The notes: generated by a model not told the origin, from the letters alone. Positions 35,001-44,372 are shown, numbered from the stretch's first letter. The stretch is DNA of 64,000 nucleotides from Lumbricus terrestris (GCA_949752735.1 OX457037.1:37008596-37072595), one strand, 5' to 3'. Numbers and translations are program-made.

Positions 35001-36021
35001 GCTTCTCTTCAATGTTATCTTTCAGATTTCAGACAGTTAAATTTGGTCCTTGAACACTTAGTAAAGCAACATCATTAGTATACGTGGGCTTGCAATGTAG
35101 GACCTAGGCTACACTGTATTTTATTGTATTGCATTGTGCTCTAAAAATTTATATAACGCCTCTCGAGCGCACACTGATCAAGGATGCAAAACATATGGCT
35201 GCCCAATTTTGGCAGCAATTCCTCCACTGAAATAGTAGAATAATTTTGCTAAGAGGACAGCTTAAACTGCTGAAATTGCAATGCGGAAATCGCAAAAATT
35301 TCTTATGGGGAGGGGCACATTCCCTCCCCATACCAGGTCCCTTCTCGGGGCTACACATGCTTCGGCAATCGTCTGCTGGATGCTCGTTTGTCCTCCTCCA
35401 AACAAACCTTCATTCCCACACTAGAGGAGGGCATACGCTAGATTACATTATATTGCATACATAGAGGAAGGCCGGTTCAGAAAAGGGGGGAAGAAGATGG
35501 ATTGCGCCCGGCTGCTTAGGGGGGATAGAAGCCCCTGATTGTCAGGTTAAGTAAACATATATTAGTTGTTTGGAACATGAAATTACATGTGCACACTGCA
35601 CAGTTGTACACATAAGTTGAAATGAAAACGACGTTACAATGCCCAAGAAAATTAGATACATGTGCCTGCATCCTCGTAGGGTAGTGCTGCAGCTCCATGT
35701 ATCTTTGAGTACCATGAAAATGATGAGATGGTAATGCGCCTTGATTTACTATGCAGCTGTTCTTGCGTAGATACATACATTCGTTCTAAACACCCAAAAC
35801 TTTGAATTATTTCCCATACCATTTACTACCATCTCGGCATTAAAGGGTTAAAAGGCTGTTGCATTCTGGTAGTAAATTGTCCCACAGAAAATAATAAATC
35901 TTGGTGCCATTGTTGATTGGGATGTCTCAAAACTTTTCTCAGAACTGTGTCTACATCAAACTGGTCAGTGAGGCTGCTGCTGGTCAGGCTTTCAAGTTCC
36001 TTCATGGATGGTATTACAGAG
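17035..36021 (+). CDS. LEMD3: MAN1/LEMD3-like inner nuclear membrane protein (13 coding exons seen, last one unplaced)
   Basis: Exons, all in phase: 17035-17986, 18579-18616, 19365-19431, 19746-19843, 21069-21127, 22123-22265, 29872-29973, 30824-30926, 31483-31603, 31962-32052 (least certain), 33000-33084, 33898-33994, 35943-36021; about 678 residues. The ATG at 17044 is an alternative start. Residues 5-46 are a LEM domain (DDEALRQELLSFG), which binds the chromatin protein BAF. A Ser/Arg-rich linker follows, then a membrane segment (about 283-308), a lumenal Cys-containing MAN1/Src1 domain (RAG-DYDCG), a second membrane segment in exons 6-7 and a winged-helix region (VPYLSIAHVRDALIPLAQR, IWRYL). 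Exons 11-13 give a C-terminal UHM/RRM-like domain (ACLKISNILD, GGYHGILHFDIY, CVYIKL, AFKFLHGWYY), which separates MAN1 from LEM2. The intron after exon 3 uses a GC donor. The intron between exons 6 and 7 holds the gypsy element. The end of the UHM was not located with confidence. Confidence 0.88.
18346..18475 (-). mobile_element. SINE 3' fragment in a MAN1-like intron
   Basis: On the minus strand it carries the body and tail module (AGGAGCACCTCTGAATAAGG then GGGGCGCCATAACAAGT) seen in fuller copies at 31050-31283, 45716-45918 and 58500-58705. The tRNA-like head is absent. Confidence 0.6.
20284..20400 (-). mobile_element. LINE/SINE tail fragment
   Basis: Minus-strand copy of the AGAGGCGCTATATAAATT tail module, degraded to AAGTGGCGCTATATAAATT and preceded by a fragment of body sequence. 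It lies inside an intron of the MAN1-like gene. Confidence 0.5.
22898..23345 (-). repeat. 3' LTR of the gypsy element
   Basis: 448 bp, on the coding strand TGTGAGTG...CCCAACA (TG...CA). Same sequence as 29262-29709. Open frames inside it are LTR shadows. Confidence 0.93.
23346..23359 (-). promoter_or_regulatory. Polypurine tract
   Basis: On the coding strand CTGGTGGGGGGTA lies directly against the 3' LTR, the expected position of the plus-strand primer. Confidence 0.65.
23763..24030. repeat. 49-bp tandem repeat inside the gypsy element
   Basis: Five full copies and a partial sixth, at 23763, 23812, 23861, 23910, 23959 and 24008. Units begin GACAGAATGTTCCATTGAAA and are nearly identical. They lie between the end of pol and the polypurine tract, so they are untranslated. 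Confidence 0.93.
24140..28933 (-). CDS. Gag-Pol polyprotein, order GAG-PR-IN-RT-RH
   Basis: One uninterrupted frame of 1,597 residues. Gag: an acidic N-terminus, a long coiled coil (about 60-165) with repeats of EEKKMQIEAER, a capsid-like region, and a CCHC knuckle (CAFCRAPGHTKASC, 429-442). Protease: DSGALQSLV at about 512. Integrase: H754/H761 with C791/C794, then D824, D884 and E920 (DD35E), and a GPY/F-type module near 1061-1098 (YCGPYVV). Reverse transcriptase: D1271 (KLDMTKGYW) and YLDD at 1332-1335. RNase H: D1481, E1520 or E1522, D1547, with HRPGEWNVLPDILS near the end. Integrase ahead of RT is the order of GMR1-type gypsy elements; ordinary Ty3/gypsy has it after RNase H. All key residues are present and there is no frameshift between gag and pol. 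Confidence 0.96.
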   Translation of the reverse strand: MASLEEELIPEFGDVRDIPSDTLRLVSETYGEEVEDVSRSQVRRMAMKPLSPKLGSAAWKLKAQAKKEEAELERLHLKEDREWEREKERMRFEEKKMQIEAEREEKKMQIEAEREEKKMQIEAEREENKLRIEAEETKRRFDMEEKRMNMEFEKQRLEMDGRRIEGGGAVERPAHGNEDLRFGAALKFVPKFDSADIEHYFAAFEQAMTLHQIPMGKWSSLLQPQLSGKAAKVFAALSLEECVQYDIVKSALLTAYERIPEFYRKKFRGLRKEPRETYANYAFRLQSPFQRWIEGTNSWEELAKFKEVILMEQFVQALPIEVHRWLIDKSPDTVASAARLADEYAVLYKQGPNHYSGGFRRDFFDRTRGFSSDESEKKDVWERQGVGYKDGTRRDTNWGRRSPQRGTYGFNKPVRENDDVTGFGEPVTCAFCRAPGHTKASCWKLKRKEGTQMENWRGAKPVGLVQTVSAPVKPQSFPKPIESVDKLYAPFCVIGCVIDDEGARKEAVFLRDSGALQSLVSNEWLNEHEFVHMNETRLLRGISGSIVECPLVKVNVDCAFVQGEVLCCLMNSLPMAGVHCIVGNDTALAGQVLEVAVTTRAQARAHAVRQSERETAVCSEAAPEQSEIVGQSTESADQERTPGEIIDRQVERMNFDEGDLSSLFAATESVVTERSELYVSRQELILRQRRCPELRPLYAQVDETVSVGGRVQPYALVDEVLVRRWEEKCTPLGMGVVQIVVPRDLRQKLLHVAHDIPAAGHLGTRKTLDRLTKHFWWPHVNRDVREYCRSCDVCQRLGKGNRNYRAPMVSMPVMEEVFQRLAMDIVGPLSVCEGTGNRFILTVIDLASHFPCAFPLKNHTAQDVAKCLCEVFSLFGFPKELLSDCGSEFMSDLMQVFVHECGIVQLKTSPYRPQTNGSCERFHRTMKDMLKALAETYPGSWDAMLPWILFAYREVPVQGTGFSAFDLMYGRDVRGMLQLMKEEWLAKDVVHEVSGKNVIDYVLQLRERMRVGLKLAGENAVDAKSKSKQLYDKQSRAVSFEEGEKVLLLIPLVGKPLQTKYCGPYVVVRRLGPVDYLVSTPDRRKTERVVHVNLMKRYVDRMDVVYERPNEEVVASVLVVNPDVRMNDVTLEDKVLQCEVSAECRAELRDVLHDFAHVFSEVPGKTSMVSHRIDLVEGARPVRQYPYRLNPEKMARVDKEVNQLLEAGIIEESESPWAAPIVLVPKPNGTDRLCTDFRKLNGLSVPDPFPMPRVEVLIDRVGQSRFITKLDMTKGYWQIPMHPESVPLTAFVTPKGHYQWKYMSFGLKNAPASFSRLITKVLNGLNEFCDAYLDDIIIFSLAWSDHLVHLRKVLSRIADACLTLNLAKCVFANASVDFLGHHIGIDGVQPRLKKVEAVLKFPRPATKKQVQSFLGLAGYYQRYLPHFSDITLPLTALTKKGIPFRWNEEAEVAFLDLKSRLASRPILIPPDFTKQFCVGVDASQFCLGACLFQMKDGLEHPICYLSRKLLPQEIRYSTIEKEALALMVALRAFSVYFGSAVVLVFTDHKPLQFIHQMANKNMKLLRWSLELEQYNLDIRHRPGEWNVLPDILSRPSA
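29245..29259 (-). promoter_or_regulatory. Candidate primer binding site
   Basis: On the coding strand TGGGGTCTCTCGGGA begins two bases inside the 5' LTR and starts with TGG, as expected for pairing to a tRNA 3' CCA. I could not assign the tRNA. Confidence 0.5.
29262..29709 (-). repeat. 5' LTR of the gypsy element
   Basis: 448 bp, apparently identical to 22898-23345. On the coding strand it holds a TATA-like CCTATTTAAAGGG (29613-29625) and, further on, AATAAATCGATG, which suit a promoter and a polyadenylation signal. Confidence 0.93.
30110..30481. mobile_element. hAT-like MITE, CAGTGGTTCCCAACC family, copy 1
   Basis: 372-bp element with ends CAGTGGTTCCCAACC and GGTTGGGAACCGCTG and a perfect 8-bp duplication ATCTAACC (30102-30109, 30482-30489). 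The interior repeats GGGCCACTTTTT. It lies in the intron after exon 7 of the MAN1-like gene. The terminal motif is widespread among animal hAT elements. Confidence 0.93.
31050..31283 (-). mobile_element. tRNA-derived SINE, 'GCGCCTCTGAGTAG' family, copy 1
   Basis: Minus strand: a box A-like CAGTGGTGTAGGGGTAT, a box B GGTTCGAGTCC (31215-31225), a body with CCTTCACTCGAAATTG, and a tail with GGAGCGCCTCCGAGTAG then GGGGCACTATAACAAG. It lies in an intron of the MAN1-like gene. Edges are approximate. Confidence 0.75.
32775..32940. repeat. Three-armed inverted repeat in an intron
   Basis: 32775-32817 (CTAGAACAGAAATTTG, AAGGTATTTTAAGAATTTT) pairs with 32851-32893, which ends CAAATTTCTGTTCTAG. A third arm, 32899-32940, again pairs with the middle arm. 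The middle arm therefore can fold with either side. It lies just upstream of the exon at 33000. Confidence 0.75.
34196..34567. mobile_element. Inverted-repeat element (372 bp)
   Basis: 36-bp arms, perfect or nearly so, at 34196-34231 and 34532-34567, with ATATATGTGGCGCCGCACAC at the outer end. Ends and size fit a MITE, possibly inserted at a TA-rich target. No coding. It is immediately followed by the hAT-like element at 34582. Confidence 0.65.
34582..35537. mobile_element. hAT-like non-autonomous element, CAGGGGCTTCTATCCC family, copy 1
   Basis: 956 bp with ends CAGGGGCTTCTATCCC and GGGATAGAAGCCCCTG and a perfect 8-bp duplication ATTGTCAG (34574-34581, 35538-35545). It aligns throughout with 48109-49082. 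It contains an internal stretch near 35145 like the LINE/SINE tail module (ATTTATATAACGCCTCTCG). No transposase. Confidence 0.93.
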
Positions 36022-36325
36022 GTATGAATAATTCATATGTACATTGTACAGTTAGATGGCTTCAGATATAATTTTGTAAAGAATTTGCGGTTAAGTGGTG
36101 GTTAAGTAACAATGAAGTAGTAATCCAAATGGCATATACGTGTAAGTGGGTAGGCTTAGCAATGTAACTTTTACTTAATCTGATGATATAAACATTAATT
36201 CACGATCATGCGTAGAATTTCCTGGTCTCGTATTTAAAGATTTTGCGTGTTTTTTGGTGGTAAGTCTTGCATGCTTGGAAACCTTTGGAACCTCTCAGAC
36301 TGTTTGAGAGAGCTACGTTCATTTC

Positions 36326-36760
36326 ATTTCAAGAATTTATATAGCGCCTCTCCAAGAAATCTACTCAGAGGCGCTCCCAGCCCAGCCACAGCTAAAAAAA
36401 GTAGGATTTGAGATACTTAAAAAATGGCAAAGTCGTAAGGTTAGTGGGAGGCCATTCCAGATAACGGGACCCACAACAGAAAAGGCTCGGCGCTGTCTGA
36501 TAGAAGTGTGAGCTCGTGGAACCAACAGCTCACCCGTTGCTGCAGACAGCAAAGTGCTCGACAGGCTGAAAGGTCTATGCTGCCTGGTTGAAGTTTAAAG
36601 AGCATAGTTCTATCATTTGATATGGAAAAGACTTGTGCAGTGAATTTTTTTATGTGTAACAGGGAAACTGATCTCTGTTCGATACGTGACTCCACTCTTC
36701 TACAGGACTTTATTTCCTGAATCGGCCGACGCCATGGTGCCTCTGCGCTCATCAACCCAC
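36326..36760 (-). mobile_element. 3' end of a LINE with ORF2 C-terminus
   Basis: On the minus strand it encodes RRAFSVVGPVIWNGLPLTL, the motif seen after the reverse transcriptase in many animal non-LTR elements, in broken frames. The tail is GGAGCGCCTCTGAGTAGA...AGAGGCGCTATATAAAT. It is 5'-truncated. The last part pairs as a GCGCCTCT/AGAGGCGC hairpin. Confidence 0.75.
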
Positions 36761-36860
36761 AGGAGAAGATCTGCAGTCTTGTGAGGAAACAAGCAACTGT
36801 AAAAACATGTTTCTTATGGTGTTTGACTACCTTTTGACAAAACTCGTCGTCAACTCAAGT

Positions 36861-37992
36861 GTTGCATTTAGGTTTTTTCTTTGTTCTGGTGTTCTACTCT
36901 AAACTAGTTGTGAGGTTTCTGGAGAAACGGTGGAGTTTTGTGATGGGTGTGCCCAGCGCAGAGATTGGCACGTGTAGGACGGATGTTAAAGACTGGTGTT
37001 ATGTGCCTGCTTTTGTTAAAATTGCTTTTATTGCAAGAAAATATGTGCCGCTGATGAATGTACAAGCCTGACAATATTATAGATTGCTTAAGCGGTGACA
37101 GGACTTCTATAAGCTTAATATGATATTTAATTTTTGTTGGTTTAGGTAATGAAATTACGTTCTAGTTTTGAATGAAAGTAGTTTGTGAAACTAATTCATG
37201 TTGGCAATGTAAATTTGGGTTTTACAATAAGAAGCCATTTAAGAGAATTCTGACAAGATAATTTGAAATTGGTTCACTCTATTATTGTTCGTAGTTAGTG
37301 CAAAATGCCACCCAGACTTGGTTTGCACTCGTAGAATCACATTAGCCTGTAATGTTTATCAGGAGTTAACAGGAAAGCCGTTGTTTTCTGTACAGTTCTT
37401 ATAAGAACTCATTTATTGATTCTATAACGTTGCATTTAGGTTTTTTCTTTGTTCTTGTGTTCTACTCTGGTTGTGAGGTTTCTGGGGAAACGGTGGAATT
37501 TTGTGATGTGGAGAGATTAGGGCCTGTAGGACAGATGTCAAAGACTGGTGTTATGTGCCTGTTTTTGTTAAATTGCTTTTATTGCACGAAAATATGTGCC
37601 GCTGATAAATGTACAAGATTGACAATATTATAGATTGCTAAATGCGGTGACAGGACTTCTATATGCTTAATATGATATTTAATTTTTGTTGGTTTAGGTA
37701 AAGAAATTATATTCTAGTTGTGAATGAAAGTAGTTTGTTAAACTAATTCATAGTGATTCATGTTGGCAATGTAAATTTGGGTTTTACAATAAGAAGCCAT
37801 TTAAGAGAATCCTGATAAGACAATATGAAATGGGTTCACTCTATTATTGAACATTCGTAGTAGTGCAAAATGCCACCCACTTTGTTTGCACTCGTAGAAT
37901 CACATTAGCCTGTAATGTTTATAAGGAGTTAACAGGAAAGCCGTTGTTTTCTGTACAGTTCTTAATAAGAACTCATTTATTGATTCTATAAC
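36861..37992 (+). repeat. Tandem duplication of about 566 bp
   Basis: 36861-37428 and 37429-37992 are adjacent direct copies with only scattered differences, both starting GTTGCATTTAGGTTTTTTC and both ending TTGATTCTATAAC. They follow the last placed exon of the MAN1-like gene. A possible final exon (acceptor CTAAACTAG, start 36908, frame VVRFLEKRW, stop 37069-37071) would be in the first copy; the same frame is broken in the second. That exon call is weak. Confidence 0.85.
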
Positions 37993-38119
37993 GTGAGTTA
38001 TTTGTTTTTGATTATTTGATTAGTGAAAAGGTGTAATAATTGTTGGTAATGAATATGTTACAACTGGCGCTACTAACAAACTGACAGGAAACTGTGTTAT
38101 TGGTAATACATTTTATTTC

Positions 38120-38125
38120 AATAAA
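38120..38125 (+). terminator. Candidate polyadenylation signal of the MAN1-like gene
   Basis: AATAAA after the tandem duplication, before the convergent syntaxin flank. Placement on this transcript is inferred. Confidence 0.3.
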
Positions 38126-38193
38126 TGTGCAATAACCTTCACTGCTGTACAAATGCAAACATCAAGAGGCTTGAATCAGATAGATGTGTAAAA

Positions 38194-38231
38194 ACAACCT
38201 CTGTCAATCAACATCAGTTGACAGAGGTTGT
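38194..38231. repeat. Perfect 14-bp hairpin
   Basis: ACAACCTCTGTCAA (38194-38207) and its exact complement (38218-38231) are separated by a 10-base loop, between the ends of two convergent genes. Confidence 0.85.
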
Positions 38232-38527
38232 ACCCTAAACCAATTAATAGCACTTCCCAAGGCCACCACACATAAGAAGGTCCAGTAAGCATAACAATTT
38301 GATCTGTTCATTGGCTTTTATGGATTTACGACATTATACATTACATTAATTTGTATTTATCAACTGAAGTATACATAGCCTTAACCATTGCATTAACTAA
38401 GACATAATTATACCAATTGTCAACACAATCAGAGTTAAATATGTGCAGAACGTATCTCCAAATCTAAACTTATCTTAAAGCCCCGTCAGTTCCCAACCAC
38501 AGCAGACCAGAATTGTTCTATCAAAAT

Positions 38528-38756
38528 TTGGGTCATCCATACATCACGTACGCAAAAATCGCATTTTCGAACCCTTGTTCCATCCCGCATACGCACATTT
38601 TGTTGACTTCACTATGTGTAGCTACAGAAAAGCTTTCTTTTTGCCCCCTCCCCTTACAAAGCCTATTTAGCTACGGTAGTCGTCTAATACTCGAAATTCC
38701 GCTCTGTAAACCAGGCCAATAATTTGATGGACTCCGTAATGTATGGACAGCCCCTT
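38528..38756. mobile_element. MITE with GGGTCATCCATACAT-type ends
   Basis: The left end GGGTCATCCATACATCACG faces a right end GTAATGTATGGACAGCCCC in inverted orientation. A C-rich run (GCCCCCTCCCC) lies inside. The ends resemble a MITE group common in animal genomes that I associate with ISL2EU elements; this is from memory. Target duplication not resolved. Confidence 0.55.
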
Positions 38757-39873
38757 ACAAGAATTAATAACTTGCTGACTTTGACAGACGTTTGTTTGGA
38801 TACATATTTCTTAGTGAAAAAAAGCAATAAATCAATCACACCAAACTGATGTTGTCACTGTTGCATGTAGGACATCAACGTTGATGCAGAAACATCAATG
38901 CTCTTGTCGCTTAATCTCTACGTTGAGCACTTTACATCTACGTAAGCTGTGCGTTAAGATTGCAGAATTCATAAATATGCTGAAAATTAGCACAAGTCAA
39001 TTTCATTACGATTAAATTTACACAATCGAGCTTTAAGCTTATCATCCAAGATAAATTATAATACATTGGTCCTTTCAAGCCTCGGTGTTTATTGTAGGCT
39101 TTACTGTTGCTGTCTTTACACAGGAAACCAGTGAATAAATGATCCCTCAGAATTGCATGACGTCACTGGAATCATTAACACAAGACGCACTGTAACTAAC
39201 GAAAGCAACTGTGCTCACAGAGTTCTTCACCTGTGCTGTACATATTCTGCCTGCTTGCAATTCAGTCACGTGTGTGCAAAGGAAGAAATAGAATCAATGT
39301 TAATGTATAAACTTGGCAACACATTTCATGTTAAGAAAAGCACAAAACAAGAGAACTTACAACATACATGGTGAATATAATTCCAGGCCTGTTTACTCAT
39401 TCACAAAGCAATTGTATTAAAGGTATATAATATATACCTCATTACCTCACCATAAGATGAATACATTAAATTTAGACCAATAATAAACATACCATCATAT
39501 ATAATATAATTATATAAAAATTTCTCTTGCTGGTGTACTGCAATCCATGACCACTTTATACTTACTATATACTGGATTACTAGAAACGGTTCTGGTTTCT
39601 CATTCCATTTTATTAAAAATGAATTGAAAAACATTAAATAAATGGTAAAAAATTAAAGTGTTTATGCTTAAAATAAATTTCTCATGAGTCACCATTGGTT
39701 ATCTGCATGCCGAAATGGTGTCCTACACAACTAATAGCTTTTTAAAAGTTTGTAACGGTTCTGCATCAGTGCAATGCATTTCATTTACAGTTTCTACTTT
39801 GCCAACAGCTGTTCCCCCTGTAAGTTCTCTTTAAAGACTATGTCAATATCCACTGAGACAGTACCATCACACC

Positions 39874-40021
39874 CAGTGCTTCAAGTGTAAAAAAGAAGTG
39901 CATGGATGTCCTTTACCTCTCCCGGCTGTGCTGGCTAAACAAGTGGTAGGATTGCATTTACGTTTTTAAAAATAAGTGCATGGACGCCGTCCATGACCGT
40001 CCGGTCACACTTTAAGCCTTG
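39874..40021. mobile_element. hAT-like MITE, CAGGGCTTAAAGTG family, copy 1
   Basis: 148 bp, from CAGTGCTTCAAGTG to CACTTTAAGCCTTG, with a diverged flank repeat (ATCACACC/ATCACGCT). The inside carries GTGCATGGACG...CGTCCATG. A copy in opposite orientation lies at 55242-55419. Confidence 0.65.
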
Positions 40022-40260
40022 ATCACGCTAACATTCCAGAAGTCTATGTCATTATTCCACTAAGAAATTTCTGTTCAAAAGTTCCAGCCATTTTCCCTAA
40101 ATAATTTTTATCTATGATTTTCTAATATGATTTGCAACAATTAATGCACCTGAATATTTATTTAAGTAACAACTTGTAACAGTTCTAAGCCAGGAAGCAA
40201 GAAGACACTGAGGCCAACCTAATGTATGTTCACAATTTTTTACCACAGTTCATTTCAAGC

Positions 40261-40518
40261 CAGTGGCGTAGCAAGGAATTTATGAGAGGGGGGGGGTTAT
40301 GGCCTGTCCGGATGCCATTCCTGACACCAACCCAACAGTATTACAGTAAATAAAAAGAGAATAAAGTAACAAAGGGAATAAAGTAAGAAAAACAATTGTT
40401 ACTACAAGCAATTGTTTTGTTTTTTCTTATTTAAGTGGATAAATAACCTTTAAAAAACTTTTTCCTAAGCCAATGGGGGCTGTTTAACCCCCAAAACCCC
40501 CTCTTGGCTACGCCACTG
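40261..40518. mobile_element. hAT-like MITE, CAGTGGCGTAGC family, copy 2
   Basis: 258 bp with ends CAGTGGCGTAGC and GCTACGCCACTG and an 8-bp duplication matching at seven positions (TTTCAAGC at 40253-40260, TTTCAAGT at 40519-40526). The body matches 1254-1481. Confidence 0.9.
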
Positions 40519-40683
40519 TTTCAAGTCCTATTAAACAGGTAAGCCCAACTAATTTTAAACAGGTAAGCCCAACTAAGAGACTTGCACTATTCATGCAATA
40601 ATTCACATTGAATTTTTTTTAAAGCAAATTTCACCAAAACCTACCTACTACTGTTTTGATGACAATGAATAATATTCATTCCA

Positions 40684-40970
40684 GAATTTATATAGTGCCT
40701 CTTTAAGGAGACTGCTCAGAAGCGCTCCCGACTCTCGCACGTCAAAAAAGCAGTTTTCAGTTGAATAAAAATATGGTTCAGTAAGAGACTAAGAGCCCTA
40801 GGAAACTGACAAAGCTCATGCTGGAGCCCACTCCAAACCACTGGGCCCACCACGGGAAAAGCTTGATTCTGCATAGTTGCAGTTCACGCGAATAGAAAGA
40901 GCATCCTCTCTATGCAGCATGGAGGGGCTGTGGCCTTGGATACCTGTGGAGCAATAGACCTCTTGTAGGT
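40684..40970 (-). mobile_element. LINE 3' fragment
   Basis: Minus strand: a degraded ORF2 C-terminus (around 40800-40870, GPVVWSGL-like) followed by the GCGCTTCTGAGCAG...AGAGGCACTATATAAATTC tail. Confidence 0.6.
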
Positions 40971-43025
40971 ATAACATTTACTTTGGTTGCTAAACATTGC
41001 TTTGTAATAACCGCATGCAATTTAACAAACAGACAACCAGTCAACAAATGTGTTGTGATTCATAACCTGCTCTTAATGCCCTCACATTCTCATCAATTAA
41101 GAAGCAGTCAAAAAAATTCAGTCAGATTCATGCAATGTACATGTTACTACTTTAATAATTAACTTACCGTAGCAGCTCCTTAACCTTTGTGCACTAAGAA
41201 GCCCTCTTTGGAAGATGTGGCAAAAATAATTGTGGCAGACATATACACCATGTTGTCAAAATGATTGTGCACAAATTAAAAAAACGTTTGCACTTGAGAT
41301 GCAGGCAAAAATACTATACACAGACTTTTGATATACAAATAATACGTTACATGAGCTATTAATTTAACATTCTTCAGTGCTCAACGTTATACGGATGAAT
41401 CATAAGTAGTTAATTATTGTACAATTAAAAATCTAGTGACCACCCACCACCAATGAACTTGCTCAACACGAAAAGGCTGACGAAACATACATTAAAATAA
41501 TGTTCATTAATGACACCAAAATGTAATGTCTGACGTTAAATGGCGAATGTTATCACAGTAACATTTGGAGGCAAAGCTCACTAGCCTCGGACCACCGTGG
41601 TGGCGCGCCGCAGTTTTACGGCTTTCACCAACGTTTGACATGTCGGTGATAGAATATCACTATCATTAGGCACAAAACATGCTATGCACAGTATCCATCC
41701 TTCTTATCAACAGTCAAAAACTCAATCAACTACTGAATAATTAAAATACTTATTCGCTCCATCCAGCTAATAATAATAATAATAATACCAAAGGCCAGCA
41801 CTCGAAAAATGAACATGCTAACTACCATGCAAGCATAACATGCAAACAGCTACTGCTAAGACTACTTATTTTATTAACGTGCTAAATTCACAGTGTGTCA
41901 TAATACTCTAAGATTAATGTTATGAGCGACATAAATGACACCTGGCTTTCACATAAACCTGCATTGCTAAGAAGCTCTGCATATTCTGAATTTTGAGAGT
42001 GAAACTAAGAGGCAGAGGAGCACTAGGCAACGGAATGTGACAACGCAGTTGTTTATAATCGTCTAAATCTGGCAACGTTTCTGTAGACAACCATTACATG
42101 AGCTTGTCTTGTCACATAAACGTCTATTACTCAATCAACCGATGTAAATCAATGGTACATTTACAAGTATTGTGTGCCTCTATCAACACTGGTCTTCGGA
42201 AGCAACAACAGGTGTGACTCTGCATGACAGGTCCATAAATTAAAACACATAGACAGCAAAAACCTGACGGACTCCGTACATACAAGATGTGACTTGAAAA
42301 CATGAATCATCACATTTTCAACTTTGGACGTGCAGTAACGTAGGATCAAACCCTAAATTTAACATTTCACAAAGATGCAATCCATTTGACCTGTGCCATT
42401 GACACTCCCTGCTTTTCTCTCGTGTGACTACCTTGTTGGCTAAGGCATCGAAAAAAGGCACAAGGTGATGCTGCTTCTGTTAAGCTTGCATAAACCCTGA
42501 TTACATTGCAGCAGCAACAAGGCTGATGATGAAACAAGAAAGGCACGCTTACAACTATCGCAACACATGTGCTTAAAATATCTTCTTAGCAGATAATAAC
42601 AAACAGCTCAATACGAACGAACTAAATCAAACTACCGGTAGACGGCTACACAAAGACATAAAATTTATACAGTGTGTACTTGGAGTCTAATCAAAATACA
42701 CTGATGCAGTCTCAAGTAGGTAATATAACGACACAACCCCAATTTCATTTAAACTTCATGGTATGCAGTGCAGCTTAAATATCAACCTGTTGAGGCAAAA
42801 TATAACTTTTTCATATTTAGCGTATAGCTTAGTGATTACCAATTTTAAACACGTCAGGATTTTAGTTCAGGACACAGGCATGAAAGACTGGAGTTTGCCA
42901 GTCAATCATTACCTCTTAACAAAGAATAGTTTGGATTAAATGGGGAAGGGTTAAAGCTGTCATTGCACAAAACACCCGACTCACACGAAAGGTACAAACA
43001 GGCAGACAAGTAACAACACTCTAAG

Positions 43026-43429
43026 CAGGGCTTCCACTCCTTCAAATCTTCCCAGAGCTATGCTTAGGATTTGGGGATTTTTGCTTACCAATCTTGGAAT
43101 TTCTTCATAAGCCAAACAGACTTTTTTTAAACCAGACTTTCCAACAGTGGCAGCTAATCTAATCTGAAGAGACTTGCTCAGTGGGTCTGTCTGAAACGTG
43201 TTTATTCTCATTTTCATTTGTTAACATTGCAATTTCTCAATTCAGTGTTATGCTTCAGTTACTCTTTGCCAGTTTCTAGCTTCACGTTTTTTTAAAGAAA
43301 AAAATCATCGTTAAAATGCATTTCATCACAATGTCTTGTTTTTCAATTATTTCATACACTATTGACCAATCTTGAGATTTCTCTGGCAAGATCTTGGGAT
43401 TTATGAAAATTGATCGTGGAAGCACGCTG
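43026..43429. mobile_element. Probable hAT-like MITE
   Basis: CAGGGCTTCCACTCC at the left faces GGAAGCACGCTG at the right. Flanks ACTCTAAG and GCTCTAGG match at six of eight positions. The minus-strand open frame inside is not a recognised gene. Confidence 0.5.
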
Positions 43430-44288
43430 GCTCTAGGCAACTGTTGCTAAACAGAAATTGAATCAATAGTCTAACTAGAACCAAGGTCATAATAAACACA
43501 GCAGTGAGTGTTATAATTAATCTCCTATTGCATGCCATCACATCACAGCAGGGCTTACTTGGCAAAAACTAAAGTAAGGAAGCAAGTTACAGCATTTTGC
43601 ATTCACTGCAACGCAGAAAAACTCCAATGATATGAAGAGTTCTATATTAATTACTAGTGTTCTGATGCATACAGAAGATAACAATGAAAACTCTGCTGCA
43701 AAATGACCAAAATCACAACTGCTTCCTGCAGAGCACGTCTGGGCTTCAGAAAGCTCACTAGTACAGAAATGTTGTGCATCTTAATATAAAAGAATTAAAG
43801 AAATTAAAAACTCCACACAAATTCTCGCCACTTTAAGAATAAATTCTCTGCGGAGTCTTCCATCAGCACCGTTAGAAAAATATTCCTGGCTCTGCTCTGT
43901 ACGACCATAAAATACAATGCCTTTCCAATTATAAAGAAGGCACATATTGCAAATGTGACATGCCCTGTATTCATTCTTAAGGTTGGTCCAAACATACTCA
44001 ACTACTTAACTAAATCAATTTAATCATTTCCCGGTATTTGCCAGGAATTTCAAAAATCTCTCTCGCCTTTACAATAGGAACCATTCGCCTAGAAATCCAC
44101 GCTTTACAATGCAGAAACATACAAGGAAATAATCATGAGCTGGAATCAGCTTGTCACAACCGTAAAGAAACTGAACAAAAAGAAAACAAGGCAAACACCT
44201 TTGTCGACGGCTACTGGCTTTCCGTACCATCCTGAAGCAAGATCTTCTGGCGTCAAAGGCAATAAACAAGTCTATTCTAGAGATTGGG

Positions 44289-44372
44289 TTACGAGAGGCC
44301 GACGGAAAGTCCGATGATAAGGATCAGTATGGCAACTGTGATAACCACACAGATGATGATGAAAATCAATTT
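44289..44372 (-). CDS. Syntaxin terminal exon B (distal membrane anchor)
   Basis: Acceptor TTTCAG, then 27 residues and a stop: [16 protein letters not shown] followed by IIGLSVGLS. It joins in phase 0 to the donor after 50120. This is the more distal of two alternative last exons. Confidence 0.9.
   Translation of the reverse strand, partial: KLIFIIICVVITVAILILIIGLSVGLS

Larger units (their letters stand above)
38760..44280. other. Gene-free 3' flank of the syntaxin gene
   Basis: I see no coding exon on either strand. Apart from the MITEs and LINE fragment listed separately, it is AT-rich single-copy-looking sequence. Part of it may be a long 3' untranslated region of the syntaxin transcript ending at 44289; a minus-strand AATAAA at 43201-43206 is one possible end. 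Confidence 0.45.

Noticed and set aside
42981..43217. 78-residue minus frame
   Set aside because: It lies mostly in a probable MITE (43026-43429) and matches no family.
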